Source: Thaumasiovibrio subtropicus (GTDB taxonomy: Bacteria > Pseudomonadota > Gammaproteobacteria > Enterobacterales > Vibrionaceae). From it: a stretch of DNA of 64,000 nucleotides. Within the stretch, counting starts at the first letter, position 1, and each line of letters starts with the position of its first letter. Position numbers and translations under genes: made by a program. The notes beneath the pieces were generated by a model. That model saw only the letters and a list, made by a program, of their open reading frames with translations, did not search any database and was not told where the DNA came from. Shown here one piece after another: positions 9,043-22,621 of this stretch. The stretch covers positions 682,001 through 746,000 of the forward strand of contig NZ_AP023054.1 of assembly GCF_019703835.1 (NCBI RefSeq). Reading direction: 5' to 3'.

Positions 9043-10230
9043 TTAGCTGTCAATTAACTCACCCGTTTGTGGATCAACGGGTTTCACGTTTTCTGAAGGA
9101 TAGCAGCCTAACACTTTGATAGTTCGGGTTAGTCGGGTTAACTCTTCCATTGCTTGCTGCATGTTGTCGGCTTTGATGTTAGCTTCAACGTCCAGATAGA
9201 ACATCTCTTCCCATGGGTTGCCCATCACCGGGCGAGACTCCAGTTTTGCCATATTGATATGTTGATTGCGCAGCACCAACAAGCATTCGACTAAAGAGCC
9301 CGGCTTTTGGTCTGTTGACATTATGAGTGTCGTTTTCGCAGGCACCAATGGCGTAACATCCACAGCTTTTCGAGCAACGATGATAAAGCGCGTATAGTTT
9401 TCTTCTTGGTTAGCGATATCGGTTTTTAGTACTTGTAAACCATAGAGTGCGCCGCTGCTCGCATGACCAATCGCCGCAATATTCCCCTGCTTTTTCTCGG
9501 CGACAACAGCCATAGCTTCGGCAGTGCTAGAGCAATATTCTTGTGTCACGCCACCAAGGCGATGAACAAACTCACTACACTGCTGGTGGGGTTGCGGATG
9601 CGAGTAGAGTGTGTCGATATCTTCTAGTTTGGTATCGACTGCGGTCAGCAAGCAGTGTTCAATCGGTAATGTAATTTCCCCAACAATCGCTAAACGCGTG
9701 TGCTGTAGGAGGTCGTAAACCTCATTAATGGAGCCTGAACTGGTGTTTTCGATCGGTAGCACACCATAGTCTGCGTTGCCTTTCTCTACTTGGCTAACAA
9801 TATCTTTAAAGCTATGACAGCTCATCTCAACAACTTGTGTCTGTTTGCGGCTAAAGTAATTGCGAGTAGCAAGGTGAGAATACGACCCTTTGTTACCGAG
9901 GAAGGTAACGCGAGCTGTGGGTTGCGTGCTTTCTGGATTAGTGAGTGTTTGAAGATAAGATTGTTGATAAAGCACAGAGTCGGCAATGATGGTATGGAAA
10001 ATTTGGGTGACATACTGTGCATCAAGTTGATGTTTTTGCCCCTCAGAAATGAGGCGCTGAAGCAGGAGTTGTTCGCGGGTTTGATCGCGCACGGGCTTAG
10101 TGGTGCCTATTTTACTTTTAGCGACTTCAATACTTAGGCTTCGGCGGCGAGCGAGTAAGGCGACGAGCTGATTATCGAGATCGGTTATCTCTTCGCGTAT
10201 TTGCTCCAGCGGCATAGGGGCGTCTGTCAT
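9043..10230 (-). CDS. pheA: Bifunctional chorismate mutase / prephenate dehydratase
   Basis: This enzyme makes prephenate and dehydrates it to phenylpyruvate, for phenylalanine. Of 395 residues, about 5-95 are chorismate mutase (LDNQLVALLARRRSLSIEVAK), about 105-285 prephenate dehydratase (GNKGSYSHLA, LPIENTSSGSINEVYDLL, and NYTRFIIVA), and about 300-385 an ACT domain with ESRPVMGNPWEEMFY for phenylalanine feedback. I chose ATG 10230 (MTDAPMPLEQIREE). The frame stays open upstream to a GTG at 10335, but that passes through the attenuator. It is controlled by the pheL leader and attenuator. Confidence 0.96.
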   Translation of the reverse strand: MTDAPMPLEQIREEITDLDNQLVALLARRRSLSIEVAKSKIGTTKPVRDQTREQLLLQRLISEGQKHQLDAQYVTQIFHTIIADSVLYQQSYLQTLTNPESTQPTARVTFLGNKGSYSHLATRNYFSRKQTQVVEMSCHSFKDIVSQVEKGNADYGVLPIENTSSGSINEVYDLLQHTRLAIVGEITLPIEHCLLTAVDTKLEDIDTLYSHPQPHQQCSEFVHRLGGVTQEYCSSTAEAMAVVAEKKQGNIAAIGHASSGALYGLQVLKTDIANQEENYTRFIIVARKAVDVTPLVPAKTTLIMSTDQKPGSLVECLLVLRNQHINMAKLESRPVMGNPWEEMFYLDVEANIKADNMQQAMEELTRLTRTIKVLGCYPSENVKPVDPQTGELIDS

Positions 10231-10261
10231 TGTGTTACCTATAGTCTTTTTGTTCAGCGAT

Positions 10262-10288
10262 ATAAAAAAGCCTCCCGGTTGGGAGGCT
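10262..10288 (-). terminator. pheA attenuator terminator
   Basis: Read leftward: an 8-bp perfect stem (agcctccc / gggaggct) with a 4-base loop and then TTTTTT. It lies between the pheL stop and the pheA start, the position of the attenuator in the E. coli pheA leader. A GGGAG run just after the pheL stop could pair with the CUCCC arm as an antiterminator. Confidence 0.9.
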
Positions 10289-10331
10289 GTCTGCTTGTCT
10301 TGGTTTTCTTTTTCGACTGCGCAGGGCTCCC

Positions 10332-10385
10332 TCACTGGTTAGGCAAGGTAAAAAAGAAAGCAAAGAAAAACAGAGTTGGTCGCAT
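10332..10385 (-). CDS. pheL: pheA leader peptide
   Basis: A 17-codon frame encodes MRPTLFFFAFFFTLPNQ, with six phenylalanines in two FFF runs around an alanine. The E. coli leader peptide has the same FFFAFFFT core. Ribosome stalling on Phe codons when charged tRNA-Phe is scarce would favour the antiterminator and allow pheA transcription. The stop lies 44 bases before the terminator stem. The upstream ribosome site is weak. Confidence 0.93.
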   Translation of the reverse strand: MRPTLFFFAFFFTLPNQ

Positions 10386-10417
10386 GTGATTATCTATTCA
10401 GAAATAATGAGATTTTT

Positions 10418-10446
10418 ACAATAGGGAGGTTGGCGAGGGATGTCAA
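10418..10446 (-). promoter_or_regulatory. pheL-pheA promoter
   Basis: Read leftward: a perfect -35 TTGACA (10446-10441), a 17-base spacer and TATTGT as -10 (10423-10418). Transcription would begin near 10411, about 26 bases before the pheL start codon. Confidence 0.75.
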
Positions 10447-10453
10447 GTTTTGA

Positions 10454-10473
10454 GGTCCCGCCTCTGCGGGACC
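10454..10473 (-). terminator. Probable terminator of raiA
   Basis: An 8-bp perfect GC-rich stem (ggtcccgc / gcgggacc) with a 4-base loop lies ten bases beyond the raiA stop and just before the pheL promoter. The following leftward sequence (TCAAAACTTG) is only a poor U-tract. Confidence 0.6.
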
Positions 10474-10482
10474 CTGCAATCC

Positions 10483-10824
10483 TTATTCAGCTTCTTCTTC
10501 AGTCGTTTCGACAACAGGTTGCGCGTGAGAGGCACGGCGTGCTTCAGGTTTATGCTGTTGTTTATTCATCTGACGTTCCATTTTTTGGAACATATCAGTG
10601 ATTGCCCCATACATGTCTTCATGGTCAGCCGATGCGATGAGTTTACCGCCAGGAATTGATGCAGATGCTTCGATCTTAAAGCGTTTATTAGGCTCTTGGC
10701 TGATAACGGCGTGACGTTTTAGCAGAGGAACTTCCCATTTCTCCAATTTGGTGAATTTTGCTTCGATACGAGCGCGGATAGCAGGAGTGACTTCAAGGTT
10801 TTTGCCAGTAATTTCTAGATTCAT
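10483..10824 (-). CDS. raiA: Ribosome-associated inhibitor RaiA (protein Y)
   Basis: This stationary-phase factor binds the 30S decoding region, blocks tRNA binding and stabilises idle 70S ribosomes. The 113-residue product has the same length as E. coli RaiA and shares the start (MNLEITGKNLEVTPAIR), the KLEKWEVPLL segment, SADHEDMYGAITDMFQKMERQ, and the acidic tail (VVETTEEEAE). Ribosome site AGAGGAAA. It is monocistronic between bamD and pheLA, as in E. coli. Confidence 0.95.
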   Translation of the reverse strand: MNLEITGKNLEVTPAIRARIEAKFTKLEKWEVPLLKRHAVISQEPNKRFKIEASASIPGGKLIASADHEDMYGAITDMFQKMERQMNKQQHKPEARRASHAQPVVETTEEEAE

Positions 10825-10866
10825 ATAGTATTTTCCTCTGTTGCTACCCCTTGTTGGGTTAACTTC

Positions 10867-10908
10867 AGAATACGGATTTATCGCCTCTATAATGTGATCT
10901 AAGTCATG
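10867..10908 (-). promoter_or_regulatory. Candidate CRP-dependent promoter of raiA
   Basis: TGTGATCTAAGTCATG at 10893-10908 matches 12 of 16 bases of the CRP core TGTGATCTAGATCACA. Read leftward, a -10-like TATTCT lies at 10872-10867. That spacing puts the site centre about 40-41 bases upstream of the predicted start (class II position), with no -35 needed. cAMP-CRP control of raiA has been described in E. coli, as I recall. Confidence 0.5.
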
Positions 10909-11212
10909 TTTTTGTGCTGATTTTTAAAATGGGTAGGGAAGTGTGAGCAATGAGTGTTTTTGTTTAGTGAATAGGTAAAAAACACTTGTGTGGCCCGTTA
11001 AACTTAAGGCAGTATGGAGTTATCGAGAACGCTAATTGCCTGTGCTTTTAGGGGATTCACTCAATCTTCAAAAGTGTGCTGAACAAAAAAACGACAAACA
11101 AGCTAATGGGCTTTCGTTGACTGGTTATTGATATTGCTTATGAATTGAGCGCGTTCTGCTTCGGGGACATTCGGCTACAGCTATTCAGGCCGAAGATGAC
11201 GAGATTAAAAAC
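10909..11212. other. Intergenic sequence between raiA and bamD, no gene seen
   Basis: About 300 bases without a convincing frame. A short hairpin (TTCGGC...GCCGAA, 11170-11194) is the only visible structure. A small RNA cannot be excluded by eye. Confidence 0.4.
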
Positions 11213-11244
11213 AAAAAAACCGCGATGGATATCGCGGTTTTTTT
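11213..11244. terminator. Terminator downstream of bamD
   Basis: A 14-bp stem (aaaaaaaccgcgat / atcgcggttttttt) with a 4-base loop is a classic intrinsic terminator in either direction. It lies 15 bases past the bamD stop. Confidence 0.92.
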
Positions 11245-11258
11245 GTTCTCGAGGCTGA

Positions 11259-11987
11259 TTAAACCGGATTAAGCTCAATCAGTTCGCGCGTGCGTTGCGC
11301 TGGCTCTTCTAATCCCAACTCTTCGTATGCTTTTAACATGTAAGTCAAAGAGCGCTTAGCCGCTTCTGTATTGGGGTAGTGCTGCTGTAATTGCTGAGCG
11401 CGGTTAATGGCGGCAATCCAAGCTTCGCGTCGAATATAAAAATCGATGGTGGAGAGCTCATACTCAGCAAGGCGGCTCTTCAAAAAGACCATCCGTGCCT
11501 GAGCATCATTGGCGTAAACACTGTCTGGGTAACGCTCTAGAAGACGACGGAAATCAGCAAACGCTTTGCGTGCTGGTTCTGGGTCGCGATCTGAGCGATC
11601 AATGTTGAATAGATCATGCATAAAGCTGCGATCTTGTGCCATTGCTGATAGGCCACGCATATAAAGTACCCAGTCAGCACGGTCGTGAGTTGGATGCAAT
11701 CGATTAAAACGGTTAATCGTTGCTTCACTCAATGCGAGGTCGTCATTCTTGTAGTAAGCGTAGATAAGGTCTAGCTGTACTTGCTCAGAATAAGCACCAA
11801 ATGGATAACGCGAGTCTAACGCTTCCAGTTTCTCAATCGCAGTTTGCCAACTGCCTTCTTGTAGGGCTGTTTGCGCTTCTGCATAGAGATCTGCTGGAGG
11901 AATGTCTGGTACAACCGTTTCTTTGCTGGTAGAGCAACCTGCAAGCAGAGCGATGGCTAATAAGCCGGAAAGGGTTAGTCGTTTCAT
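11259..11987 (-). CDS. bamD: Outer-membrane assembly lipoprotein BamD
   Basis: BamD is the essential lipoprotein of the BAM complex that folds beta-barrels into the outer membrane. The 242 residues begin with a lipoprotein signal (lipobox LAGC, acylated C18), then TPR-like repeats: ADLYAEAQTALQEGSWQTAI, FGAYSEQVQLDLIYAYYKND, HPTHDRADWVLYMRGLSAM. E. coli BamD has 245 residues. It is divergent from rluD, as in E. coli (yfiO-rluD). Confidence 0.95.
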   Translation of the reverse strand: MKRLTLSGLLAIALLAGCSTSKETVVPDIPPADLYAEAQTALQEGSWQTAIEKLEALDSRYPFGAYSEQVQLDLIYAYYKNDDLALSEATINRFNRLHPTHDRADWVLYMRGLSAMAQDRSFMHDLFNIDRSDRDPEPARKAFADFRRLLERYPDSVYANDAQARMVFLKSRLAEYELSTIDFYIRREAWIAAINRAQQLQQHYPNTEAAKRSLTYMLKAYEELGLEEPAQRTRELIELNPV

Positions 11988-12123
11988 TACCGCGTAAGCT
12001 TCCTTGAACTAAAAATTGTTGCAATAAACGTGTCGGCAGCGCCGATTAGGGATACAATAGCGTAATTCACCTATTTTACGCACCATGCGTCAATTAGTCC
12101 CACAGTTTTTAAAAAAGTTCGAC

Positions 12124-13098
12124 ATGGCACAGCAGATAGAATTAACCGCAACGGTTGCACCTTCACAATTAGGGCAACGTCTGGATCAGGCGTTAGCTGA
12201 ATTATTTCCTGATTACTCCCGTTCACGCATCAAGGATTGGATCCTCGAAGAGCGTGTGTTTTTGGAAGGTGAGCTCTGTGCTAAACCTCGTCATAAGGTG
12301 ATGGGGGGAGAAGATATCCTCATCAAAGCAGAAATTGAAGATGAGCAGCGCTACGAGCCACAAGATATCCCGTTGAATATTGTCTATGAGGACGATGATA
12401 TCTTAGTGATCAACAAGCCGCGTGGTTTTGTTGTGCATCCCGGTGCGGGTACGCCAGATGGCACCGTGTTGAATGCGTTGCTTTTCCATTACCCTGACAT
12501 TGCTGAAGTGCCTCGCGCTGGTATTGTTCACCGCCTTGATAAAGAGACCACGGGGTTGATGGTTGTAGCCAAGACGGTGCCAGCACAAACTCGTTTAGTG
12601 CGTCAGTTGCAAAAGCGTAAATTTACGCGAGAGTACGAAGCCATTGCCATCGGTAAAATGACGGGAGGAGGCACGGTTGAAAAGCCTATCGGTCGTCATT
12701 CAACTAAACGGACATTGATGGCTGTGAACGAGTTGGGCAAGCCTGCAATCACCCATTATCGCGTTGCGGAGCATTACCGTGAGCATACGCGTATCGTACT
12801 TCGCCTTGAAACAGGCCGTACGCACCAGATTCGTGTGCACATGGCTTACTTAACGCATCCTCTTGTCGGTGACCCTCAGTATGGCGGACGCCCTCGTCCA
12901 CCACGTAATGCGGATGACGAACTGGTGCAAGCGCTACGAGGATTTGACCGACAAGCACTGCATGCACGTATGCTTCGTTTAGAGCATCCAACCACGAAAG
13001 AGCTGATGGAATGGCACGCACCTGTACCTGATGACATGGTGGCGCTGGCAGAGATTCTCCGCCAAGACATGCTGAAATACGGCGAAGACGAGTATTAA
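12124..13098 (+). CDS. rluD: 23S rRNA pseudouridine 1911/1915/1917 synthase
   Basis: RluD isomerises three uridines in helix 69 of 23S rRNA. The 324-residue product has an S4-like domain (LDQALAELFPDYSRSRIKDWI) and a RluA-type catalytic domain with D139 in GIVHRLDKETTGLMVVAKT and the GRTHQIRVHMAY motif. I chose ATG 12124 (MAQQIELTATV), which aligns with E. coli. An in-frame ATG at 12085 would add 13 unlikely residues, and neither start has a strong ribosome site. pgeF starts 2 bases after the stop. Confidence 0.95.
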   Translation: MAQQIELTATVAPSQLGQRLDQALAELFPDYSRSRIKDWILEERVFLEGELCAKPRHKVMGGEDILIKAEIEDEQRYEPQDIPLNIVYEDDDILVINKPRGFVVHPGAGTPDGTVLNALLFHYPDIAEVPRAGIVHRLDKETTGLMVVAKTVPAQTRLVRQLQKRKFTREYEAIAIGKMTGGGTVEKPIGRHSTKRTLMAVNELGKPAITHYRVAEHYREHTRIVLRLETGRTHQIRVHMAYLTHPLVGDPQYGGRPRPPRNADDELVQALRGFDRQALHARMLRLEHPTTKELMEWHAPVPDDMVALAEILRQDMLKYGEDEY

Positions 13099-13100
13099 CC

Positions 13101-13844
13101 ATGGATTGGATTGTTCCTGAGTGGCCCGCACCAAGAAATGTGAGAGCACTGAGCACGACACGCAGTGGTGGAGTGAGCAAAGCGCCTTATAGCAGTTTCA
13201 ATCTTGGTGTTCATGTTGGGGATGATCTTATGAAGGTAGAGGAAAATCGCCGTCAATTAGGTCTATCCTTGCCTTCATCGCCTTATTGGCTTAATCAAAT
13301 ACACAGTACGCATGTGATTGATCTAAGTAATGCTGCTTTTGCTGATGGCCCGCCTGATGCGGATGCGTCTTACACCTCTCAGAGGGAAACTGTCGCTCTC
13401 GTTATGACGGCGGACTGCCTCCCCGTGCTTTTTTGTGATCAATCCGGATCTGAAGTTGCAGCTGCGCACGCCGGTTGGCGAGGCTTAGTCGATGGTGTGC
13501 TAGAAAATACCGTGGCAACGTTTTCGGCACCAGCCAAGGAGATATTGGCTTGGCTAGGACCTGCGATTGGTCCACAAGAGTTTGAAGTGGGCAGTGAAGT
13601 CAGAGATGCGTTTATTGCGTTTGATGCGAAAGCAGCCTTAGCATTTACGCCAAAGGGAGAAAAATGGCTAGCTGATATCTATTTGCTGGCTCGACAGCGT
13701 TTAGAGGCGCTGGGTGTGAGCGCCATTTATGGCGGCAATTGGTGTACGGTATCCGATGCTCAACGTTTTTTTTCCTATCGTCGAGATGGGCGAACGGGTC
13801 GTCAAGCATCGATGATTTGGTTGACCGATGAAGGCATCAATTGA
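13101..13844 (+). CDS. pgeF: Peptidoglycan editing factor PgeF (laccase-domain protein, YfiH family)
   Basis: This 247-residue Cu-oxidase_4 / DUF152 family protein carries the family's metal-site residues: LNQIHSTHV (His), MTADCLPVLF (Cys) and AAHAGWRGL (His). Members have been linked to removal of misincorporated L-Ser from peptidoglycan precursors and to purine nucleoside phosphorolysis. It is translationally close to rluD, as in E. coli (rluD-yfiH-clpB). Its last 8 bases overlap the end of a convergent small gene. Confidence 0.92.
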   Translation: MDWIVPEWPAPRNVRALSTTRSGGVSKAPYSSFNLGVHVGDDLMKVEENRRQLGLSLPSSPYWLNQIHSTHVIDLSNAAFADGPPDADASYTSQRETVALVMTADCLPVLFCDQSGSEVAAAHAGWRGLVDGVLENTVATFSAPAKEILAWLGPAIGPQEFEVGSEVRDAFIAFDAKAALAFTPKGEKWLADIYLLARQRLEALGVSAIYGGNWCTVSDAQRFFSYRRDGRTGRQASMIWLTDEGIN

Positions 13845-14211
13845 TGCACTGCCCGATATCAATGGAAACATGCCCTTTTGCACGGATGAGTTCTGTCACT
13901 GCTTCATAAGCGCCGGTATAGGAAGCCGAAAGGGTGAGGATTAAGTTCGATACCCCCTCTGATTCATCGTAGAAAGAAATGCTGGTATTTATAGCTGAAT
14001 GACGTTCAAATTCTGGCCCTGAGAGTGTTCTTTTTAATGCATCAACATGCTGTTTTAAAATCTGACCAGGGTTTCTGTCCTGGGTATATTCCTCCACGTA
14101 AACGTAAGTAACGTGAGCATTATATTCTTCATCCATGCATGCCAAGCTAGTGGGTGAAAAAAACAGGCAACTAAGGCTAGCTCCAATTAAGTACTTCTCT
14201 TTCAAAGTCAT
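13837..14211 (-). CDS. Small secreted protein, unknown function
   Basis: The 124-residue product starts with a signal peptide (MTLKEKYLIGASLSCLFF, then a cleavage region ending SLA). It leaves a mature domain of about 100 residues with one cysteine near each end (CMDEE and IGQCIN), which may form a disulfide. The sequence resembles no family I know. I chose ATG 14211, preceded by AGGA; an ATG 21 bases upstream lacks a ribosome site. The gene ends inside the last codons of pgeF (8-base tail-to-tail overlap). Confidence 0.65.
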   Translation of the reverse strand: MTLKEKYLIGASLSCLFFSPTSLACMDEEYNAHVTYVYVEEYTQDRNPGQILKQHVDALKRTLSGPEFERHSAINTSISFYDESEGVSNLILTLSASYTGAYEAVTELIRAKGHVSIDIGQCIN

Positions 14212-14421
14212 TTTTCTTTGTCCTACAATCATAAAAAACTGCGATGAATGTGCCGAGAATATTTGCCTACTTGATGGTGGTAGGAAAGCAGTAAACCGAA
14301 CTTTTCATTTAGTTGCGAATCGCGCCGAACCTCCTTTCTTATCTCTACTTCTATTGCAGCGAATGTTGCGAGCTACCTTCAATTTGATTGGGGCAATTGT
14401 ATCGTTAGTTTTTGTGCCTGT

Positions 14422-14452
14422 GGTTGAAAAACGGCGTTGCTATAGCCATATA
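14422..14452 (+). promoter_or_regulatory. Heat-shock (sigma-32) promoter of clpB
   Basis: GGTTGAAA (14422-14429), 14 bases, then AGCCATATA (14444-14452). These match the sigma-32 elements CTTGAAA and CCCCATNTA at the preferred spacing. The promoter lies 38 bases before the clpB start. Confidence 0.8.
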
Positions 14453-14489
14453 TAAGCATAAGAAGAACGATAATTGATGAGGAAGTCGC

Positions 14490-17066
14490 ATGCGTCTTGA
14501 CCGATTTACCAGTAAATTTCAGATGGCTATCTCTGATGCTCAATCTTTGGCGTTAGGGCGTGACCATCAGTATATCGAGCCAGAGCACTTAATGGTCGCA
14601 TTGCTTAATCAAGATGGCAGTACGATTCGTCCCTTAATGACGTTATTGGGTGTTGATGTCGCTCAGTTGCGCTCTCGTCTATCAGAGCTATTAGATCGTT
14701 GCCCTAAAGTGAGTGGTATTGGTGGTGATGTCCAGCTTTCGAGTGGCATGGGGATGTTGCTGAACCTTTGCGACAAGCTTGCGCAGAAGAGAAAAGATAA
14801 ATACATCAGTTCAGAGTTATTCATACTTGCCGCAGTTGAAGACAAAGGGGCGCTAGGAAAGCTACTTAAAGAGTTGCAAATTACTGCCGCGAAAGTGGAA
14901 GCGGCAATTGAACAAGTACGCGGTGGTAATAAGGTCGACGATCAAAATGCAGAAGATAATCGTCAGGCGCTTGAAAAGTTCACTATCGATCTGACCGAGC
15001 GTGCAGAGCAGGGCAAGTTAGATCCAGTGATTGGTCGAGACGATGAGATTCGCAGAACCATTCAAGTGCTGCAACGAAGAACCAAGAATAACCCGGTAAT
15101 CATTGGTGAGCCTGGTGTCGGTAAAACCGCGATTGTTGAAGGATTAGCTCAACGAGTTGTGAACGGTGAGGTGCCTGAAGGGTTGAAGAACAAGCGTGTT
15201 CTCTCTCTTGATATGGGGGCGTTGATCGCGGGCGCTAAATTCCGTGGTGAGTTTGAAGAACGCTTAAAATCCGTGCTCAATGAACTGGCTAAAGAAGAAG
15301 GCAATATCATCTTATTCATTGATGAGCTGCATACCATGGTGGGTGCGGGCAAAGGAGAGGGGGCAATGGATGCAGGTAATATGCTTAAACCTGCTCTCGC
15401 CCGAGGTGAGTTGCACTGTGTTGGGGCAACGACATTAGATGAGTACCGACAGTACATCGAAAAAGATGCGGCTTTAGAGCGACGCTTTCAAAAAGTGCTG
15501 GTGGATGAACCTAGTGTTGAAGATACCGTCGCTATCTTACGTGGTTTAAAAGAGCGTTATGAGCTTCACCACCATGTTGAAATCACAGACCCAGCTATCG
15601 TAGCGGCTGCAAGCTTGTCAAACCGTTATATCTCGGATCGACAACTCCCCGATAAAGCGATTGACCTTATTGATGAGGCGGCGTCAAGCATCCGCATGGA
15701 GATAGATTCTAAGCCTGAAGCGTTGGATAAGTTGGAAAGGAAGATAATTCAACTCAAAATTGAACTTCAGGCGATGGAAAAAGAGCAAGATGAAGTGAGT
15801 CGTCGACGTAGTGACAGCTTAAAATCTGAGTTGATGGAGAAAGAGCGGGATTTCGCTGAGCTCGAAGAAGTTTGGAAAGCAGAAAAAGCAGCGCTGTCTG
15901 GTACTCAGCACATCAAAGCAGAGCTTGAACAAGCGAGAACAGACATGGATATTGCCCGTCGAGCGGGTGATCTCAATCGTATGTCTGAGCTGCAATATGG
16001 ACGAATTCCTGAGCTAGAGAAGCAGCTCGACTTTGCTTCGTTGGCGGAAATGCAAGAGATGAGTCTGTTGAAAAATAAAGTCACAGACGCAGAAATTGCC
16101 GAGGTGCTCTCTCGTCAAACGGGGATTCCTGTTTCTAAGATGCTCGAAGGAGAGAGAGAGAAGCTGCTTAAAATGGAGCAAGCGCTGCATCAACGTGTCA
16201 TTGGACAAGATGAGGCTGTGGATGCGGTTGCGAATGCCATACGTCGAAGTCGCGCTGGACTTGCTGATCCCAACCGTCCTATCGGCTCTTTCTTGTTCTT
16301 GGGGCCAACGGGGGTCGGTAAAACAGAGCTCTGTAAAGCACTAGCGACCTTTATGTTTGATAGCGAAGAAGCCATGGTTCGCATTGACATGTCAGAGTTT
16401 ATGGAGAAACACTCAGTGGCTCGACTAGTCGGTGCGCCTCCTGGGTATGTCGGTTATGAGGAAGGTGGCTATCTGACTGAAGCGGTGCGTCGTCGTCCCT
16501 ATTCTGTCATCTTGCTAGATGAAGTCGAGAAAGCCCATCCAGATGTATTTAATATTCTGCTGCAAGTACTCGATGATGGCCGCTTAACGGATGGCCAAGG
16601 TCGTACAGTTGATTTTCGCAACTCTGTGGTCATTATGACGTCCAACCTGGGCTCGGATCGTATTCAAGAACATTTTGGTGAACAAGACTACGACGGAATG
16701 AAATCCATGGTAATGGAAGTTGTTGGTCATCATTTCAGACCAGAGTTTATTAACCGCGTTGATGAGAGTGTTGTCTTCCACCCGCTCAGTGGTCAACATA
16801 TTCAGCATATCGCTGAGATTCAATTACAAAAGCTTGCTAACCGTTTAGCTGAGAAAGAGTTTGAATTTACGATTGATGAAGCGGTTTATGAAAAAATAGC
16901 GCAAGCAGGATTCGATCCAGTTTACGGCGCGCGGCCACTTAAGCGAGCCATCCAACAACTCGTTGAGAATCCTTTGGCGCAACAGATTCTATCTGGAGAG
17001 CTGACTCCGGATAAACCTTTAAAGCTCGAAGTGAAAGAGGATGAAGTTATTGCTACTCAGCTTTAA
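14490..17066 (+). CDS. clpB: ATP-dependent disaggregase ClpB
   Basis: This hexameric AAA+ chaperone works with DnaK to extract proteins from aggregates. The 858 residues (E. coli 857) comprise a double Clp-N domain, AAA-1 with Walker A GEPGVGKT (206-213) and ILFIDELHT, a coiled-coil middle domain (about 405-525), and AAA-2 with Walker A GPTGVGKT (605-612) and [11 protein letters not shown]. There is a strong ribosome site (GAGGAAG) and a sigma-32 promoter upstream. Confidence 0.98.
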   Translation: MRLDRFTSKFQMAISDAQSLALGRDHQYIEPEHLMVALLNQDGSTIRPLMTLLGVDVAQLRSRLSELLDRCPKVSGIGGDVQLSSGMGMLLNLCDKLAQKRKDKYISSELFILAAVEDKGALGKLLKELQITAAKVEAAIEQVRGGNKVDDQNAEDNRQALEKFTIDLTERAEQGKLDPVIGRDDEIRRTIQVLQRRTKNNPVIIGEPGVGKTAIVEGLAQRVVNGEVPEGLKNKRVLSLDMGALIAGAKFRGEFEERLKSVLNELAKEEGNIILFIDELHTMVGAGKGEGAMDAGNMLKPALARGELHCVGATTLDEYRQYIEKDAALERRFQKVLVDEPSVEDTVAILRGLKERYELHHHVEITDPAIVAAASLSNRYISDRQLPDKAIDLIDEAASSIRMEIDSKPEALDKLERKIIQLKIELQAMEKEQDEVSRRRSDSLKSELMEKERDFAELEEVWKAEKAALSGTQHIKAELEQARTDMDIARRAGDLNRMSELQYGRIPELEKQLDFASLAEMQEMSLLKNKVTDAEIAEVLSRQTGIPVSKMLEGEREKLLKMEQALHQRVIGQDEAVDAVANAIRRSRAGLADPNRPIGSFLFLGPTGVGKTELCKALATFMFDSEEAMVRIDMSEFMEKHSVARLVGAPPGYVGYEEGGYLTEAVRRRPYSVILLDEVEKAHPDVFNILLQVLDDGRLTDGQGRTVDFRNSVVIMTSNLGSDRIQEHFGEQDYDGMKSMVMEVVGHHFRPEFINRVDESVVFHPLSGQHIQHIAEIQLQKLANRLAEKEFEFTIDEAVYEKIAQAGFDPVYGARPLKRAIQQLVENPLAQQILSGELTPDKPLKLEVKEDEVIATQL

Positions 17067-17094
17067 TTTCATGCTATTGGTGAAAATTTGATTG

Positions 17095-17143
17095 AAAAAT
17101 GGCGTCTTTGTGTGATTTTTATCCGCTTGGCGCCATTTTTTTA
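17095..17143 (+). terminator. Terminator of clpB
   Basis: A 10-bp perfect stem (aaaaatggcg / cgccattttt) around a long 26-base loop is followed by T residues. It separates clpB from the rRNA promoter. Confidence 0.6.
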
Positions 17144-17162
17144 ATTTTCTCTTAAAAAGGGG

Positions 17163-17190
17163 TTGCCAGCAAAAAATCTATCCCTATAAT
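17163..17190 (+). promoter_or_regulatory. rRNA operon promoter
   Basis: TTGCCA (17163), a 16-base spacer and a perfect TATAAT (17185-17190) are followed by a GC-rich discriminator (GCGC). An A/T-rich stretch just upstream could act as an UP element. The 16-base spacer and GCGC discriminator are typical of stringently controlled rrn promoters. Confidence 0.85.
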
Positions 17191-17250
17191 GCGCTTCCGT
17201 TGTCACGGAAAACACAGCGTTATTCGCAGGGTTACCAAGTAAGGCAACAG

Positions 17251-17262
17251 CGTTCTTTAACA
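17251..17262 (+). promoter_or_regulatory. boxA antitermination signal in the rRNA leader
   Basis: CGTTCTTTAACA, one base different from the second boxA at 19431. It is the Nus-factor recognition element of rrn leaders. Confidence 0.75.
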
Positions 17263-17454
17263 ATATGACCATGCAATCTGTGTGGGCACTCGTTGAATAG
17301 ATAGTCAAAACTGTTTGTCTTCACTTTTAAAAGTGAAAGCAAATGTGGCATCAATGATACTAGTGACCAAATTAAGACTTCGGTCTTAGCACAGTCAATT
17401 CATTACTTAGCAATAAGTAATATCAGTATTCATTGAGTCCAAATCAAAAATCTT

Positions 17455-19005
<1,551 letters not shown>

Positions 19006-19103
19006 ACGATAAGACTGCTGTTAAATGCAGTGTCCACACAGATTGCTTGGTCGTAATGTGAAAGAATAAGACTTTAGGTGCCCAAACCTAGAGTACTCTT
19101 AGT

Positions 19104-19180
<77 letters not shown>

Positions 19181-19297
19181 CTTCTACTTATCCGGCGTCA
19201 TCTTTGATAGCTGCGATGCTCATGTGCTATCGCACACTGCGCTTCTCGCTTCAAACTTGACTGGGCTAAGCGAAGTGGTAACTAAGAAACTTATTGT

Positions 19298-19373
19298 GGG
19301 GCTATAGCTCAGCTGGGAGAGCGCCTGCTTTGCACGCAGGAGGTCAGCAGTTCGATCCTGCTTAGCTCCACCA
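19298..19373 (+). tRNA. tRNA-Ala (anticodon TGC)
   Basis: 76 bases with encoded CCA. It begins GGGGCTATAGCTCAG, the anticodon loop is TTTGCAC, and it ends TAGCTCCACCA. It is the second spacer tRNA, giving the Ile-Ala arrangement. Confidence 0.97.
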
Positions 19374-19430
19374 CTCTTTAAGTGTTTTCTCGCAGAGAAT
19401 ATTTAAAAAGTGGTCTTTGATAGATTCACA

Positions 19431-19442
19431 TGCTCTTTAACA
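19431..19442 (+). promoter_or_regulatory. boxA in the 16S-23S spacer
   Basis: TGCTCTTTAACA, a perfect boxA, about 210 bases before 23S. Confidence 0.85.
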
Positions 19443-19655
19443 AACTGGAAAGCTGACTAGTAAATTCAATCGATAGATTGAATCGTTCATTGAAAAATGA
19501 ACAAGTTCTCAAATCGTATTTACGCAAGTAAATACAACAAACACATTCAAGTGTCTTGTATTGAGTCCGGCGAAAACATGTAAACCTTGGTTGTTTGCCA
19601 TACGCCTATGTGTCTTCACTTTCTAAAGTGAAATAAAGACGCCTTGGGGTTGTAT

Positions 19656-22534
<2,879 letters not shown>

Positions 22535-22621
22535 ACAACACCCAAGGTGTTTTATCGGACTTAATCGCGCTTGAATGTGTTGAGAGCAAGACGAATCAGT
22601 TTTCCTAGTTTGAACAAAATT

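Noticed and set aside
10231..10335. N-terminal extension of PheA to a GTG at 10335
   Set aside because: It would translate the attenuator hairpin. The internal ATG aligns with known PheA proteins.
12749..13180. 143-residue leftward frame across rluD and pgeF
   Set aside because: Both genes on the other strand are certain; this frame is a shadow.
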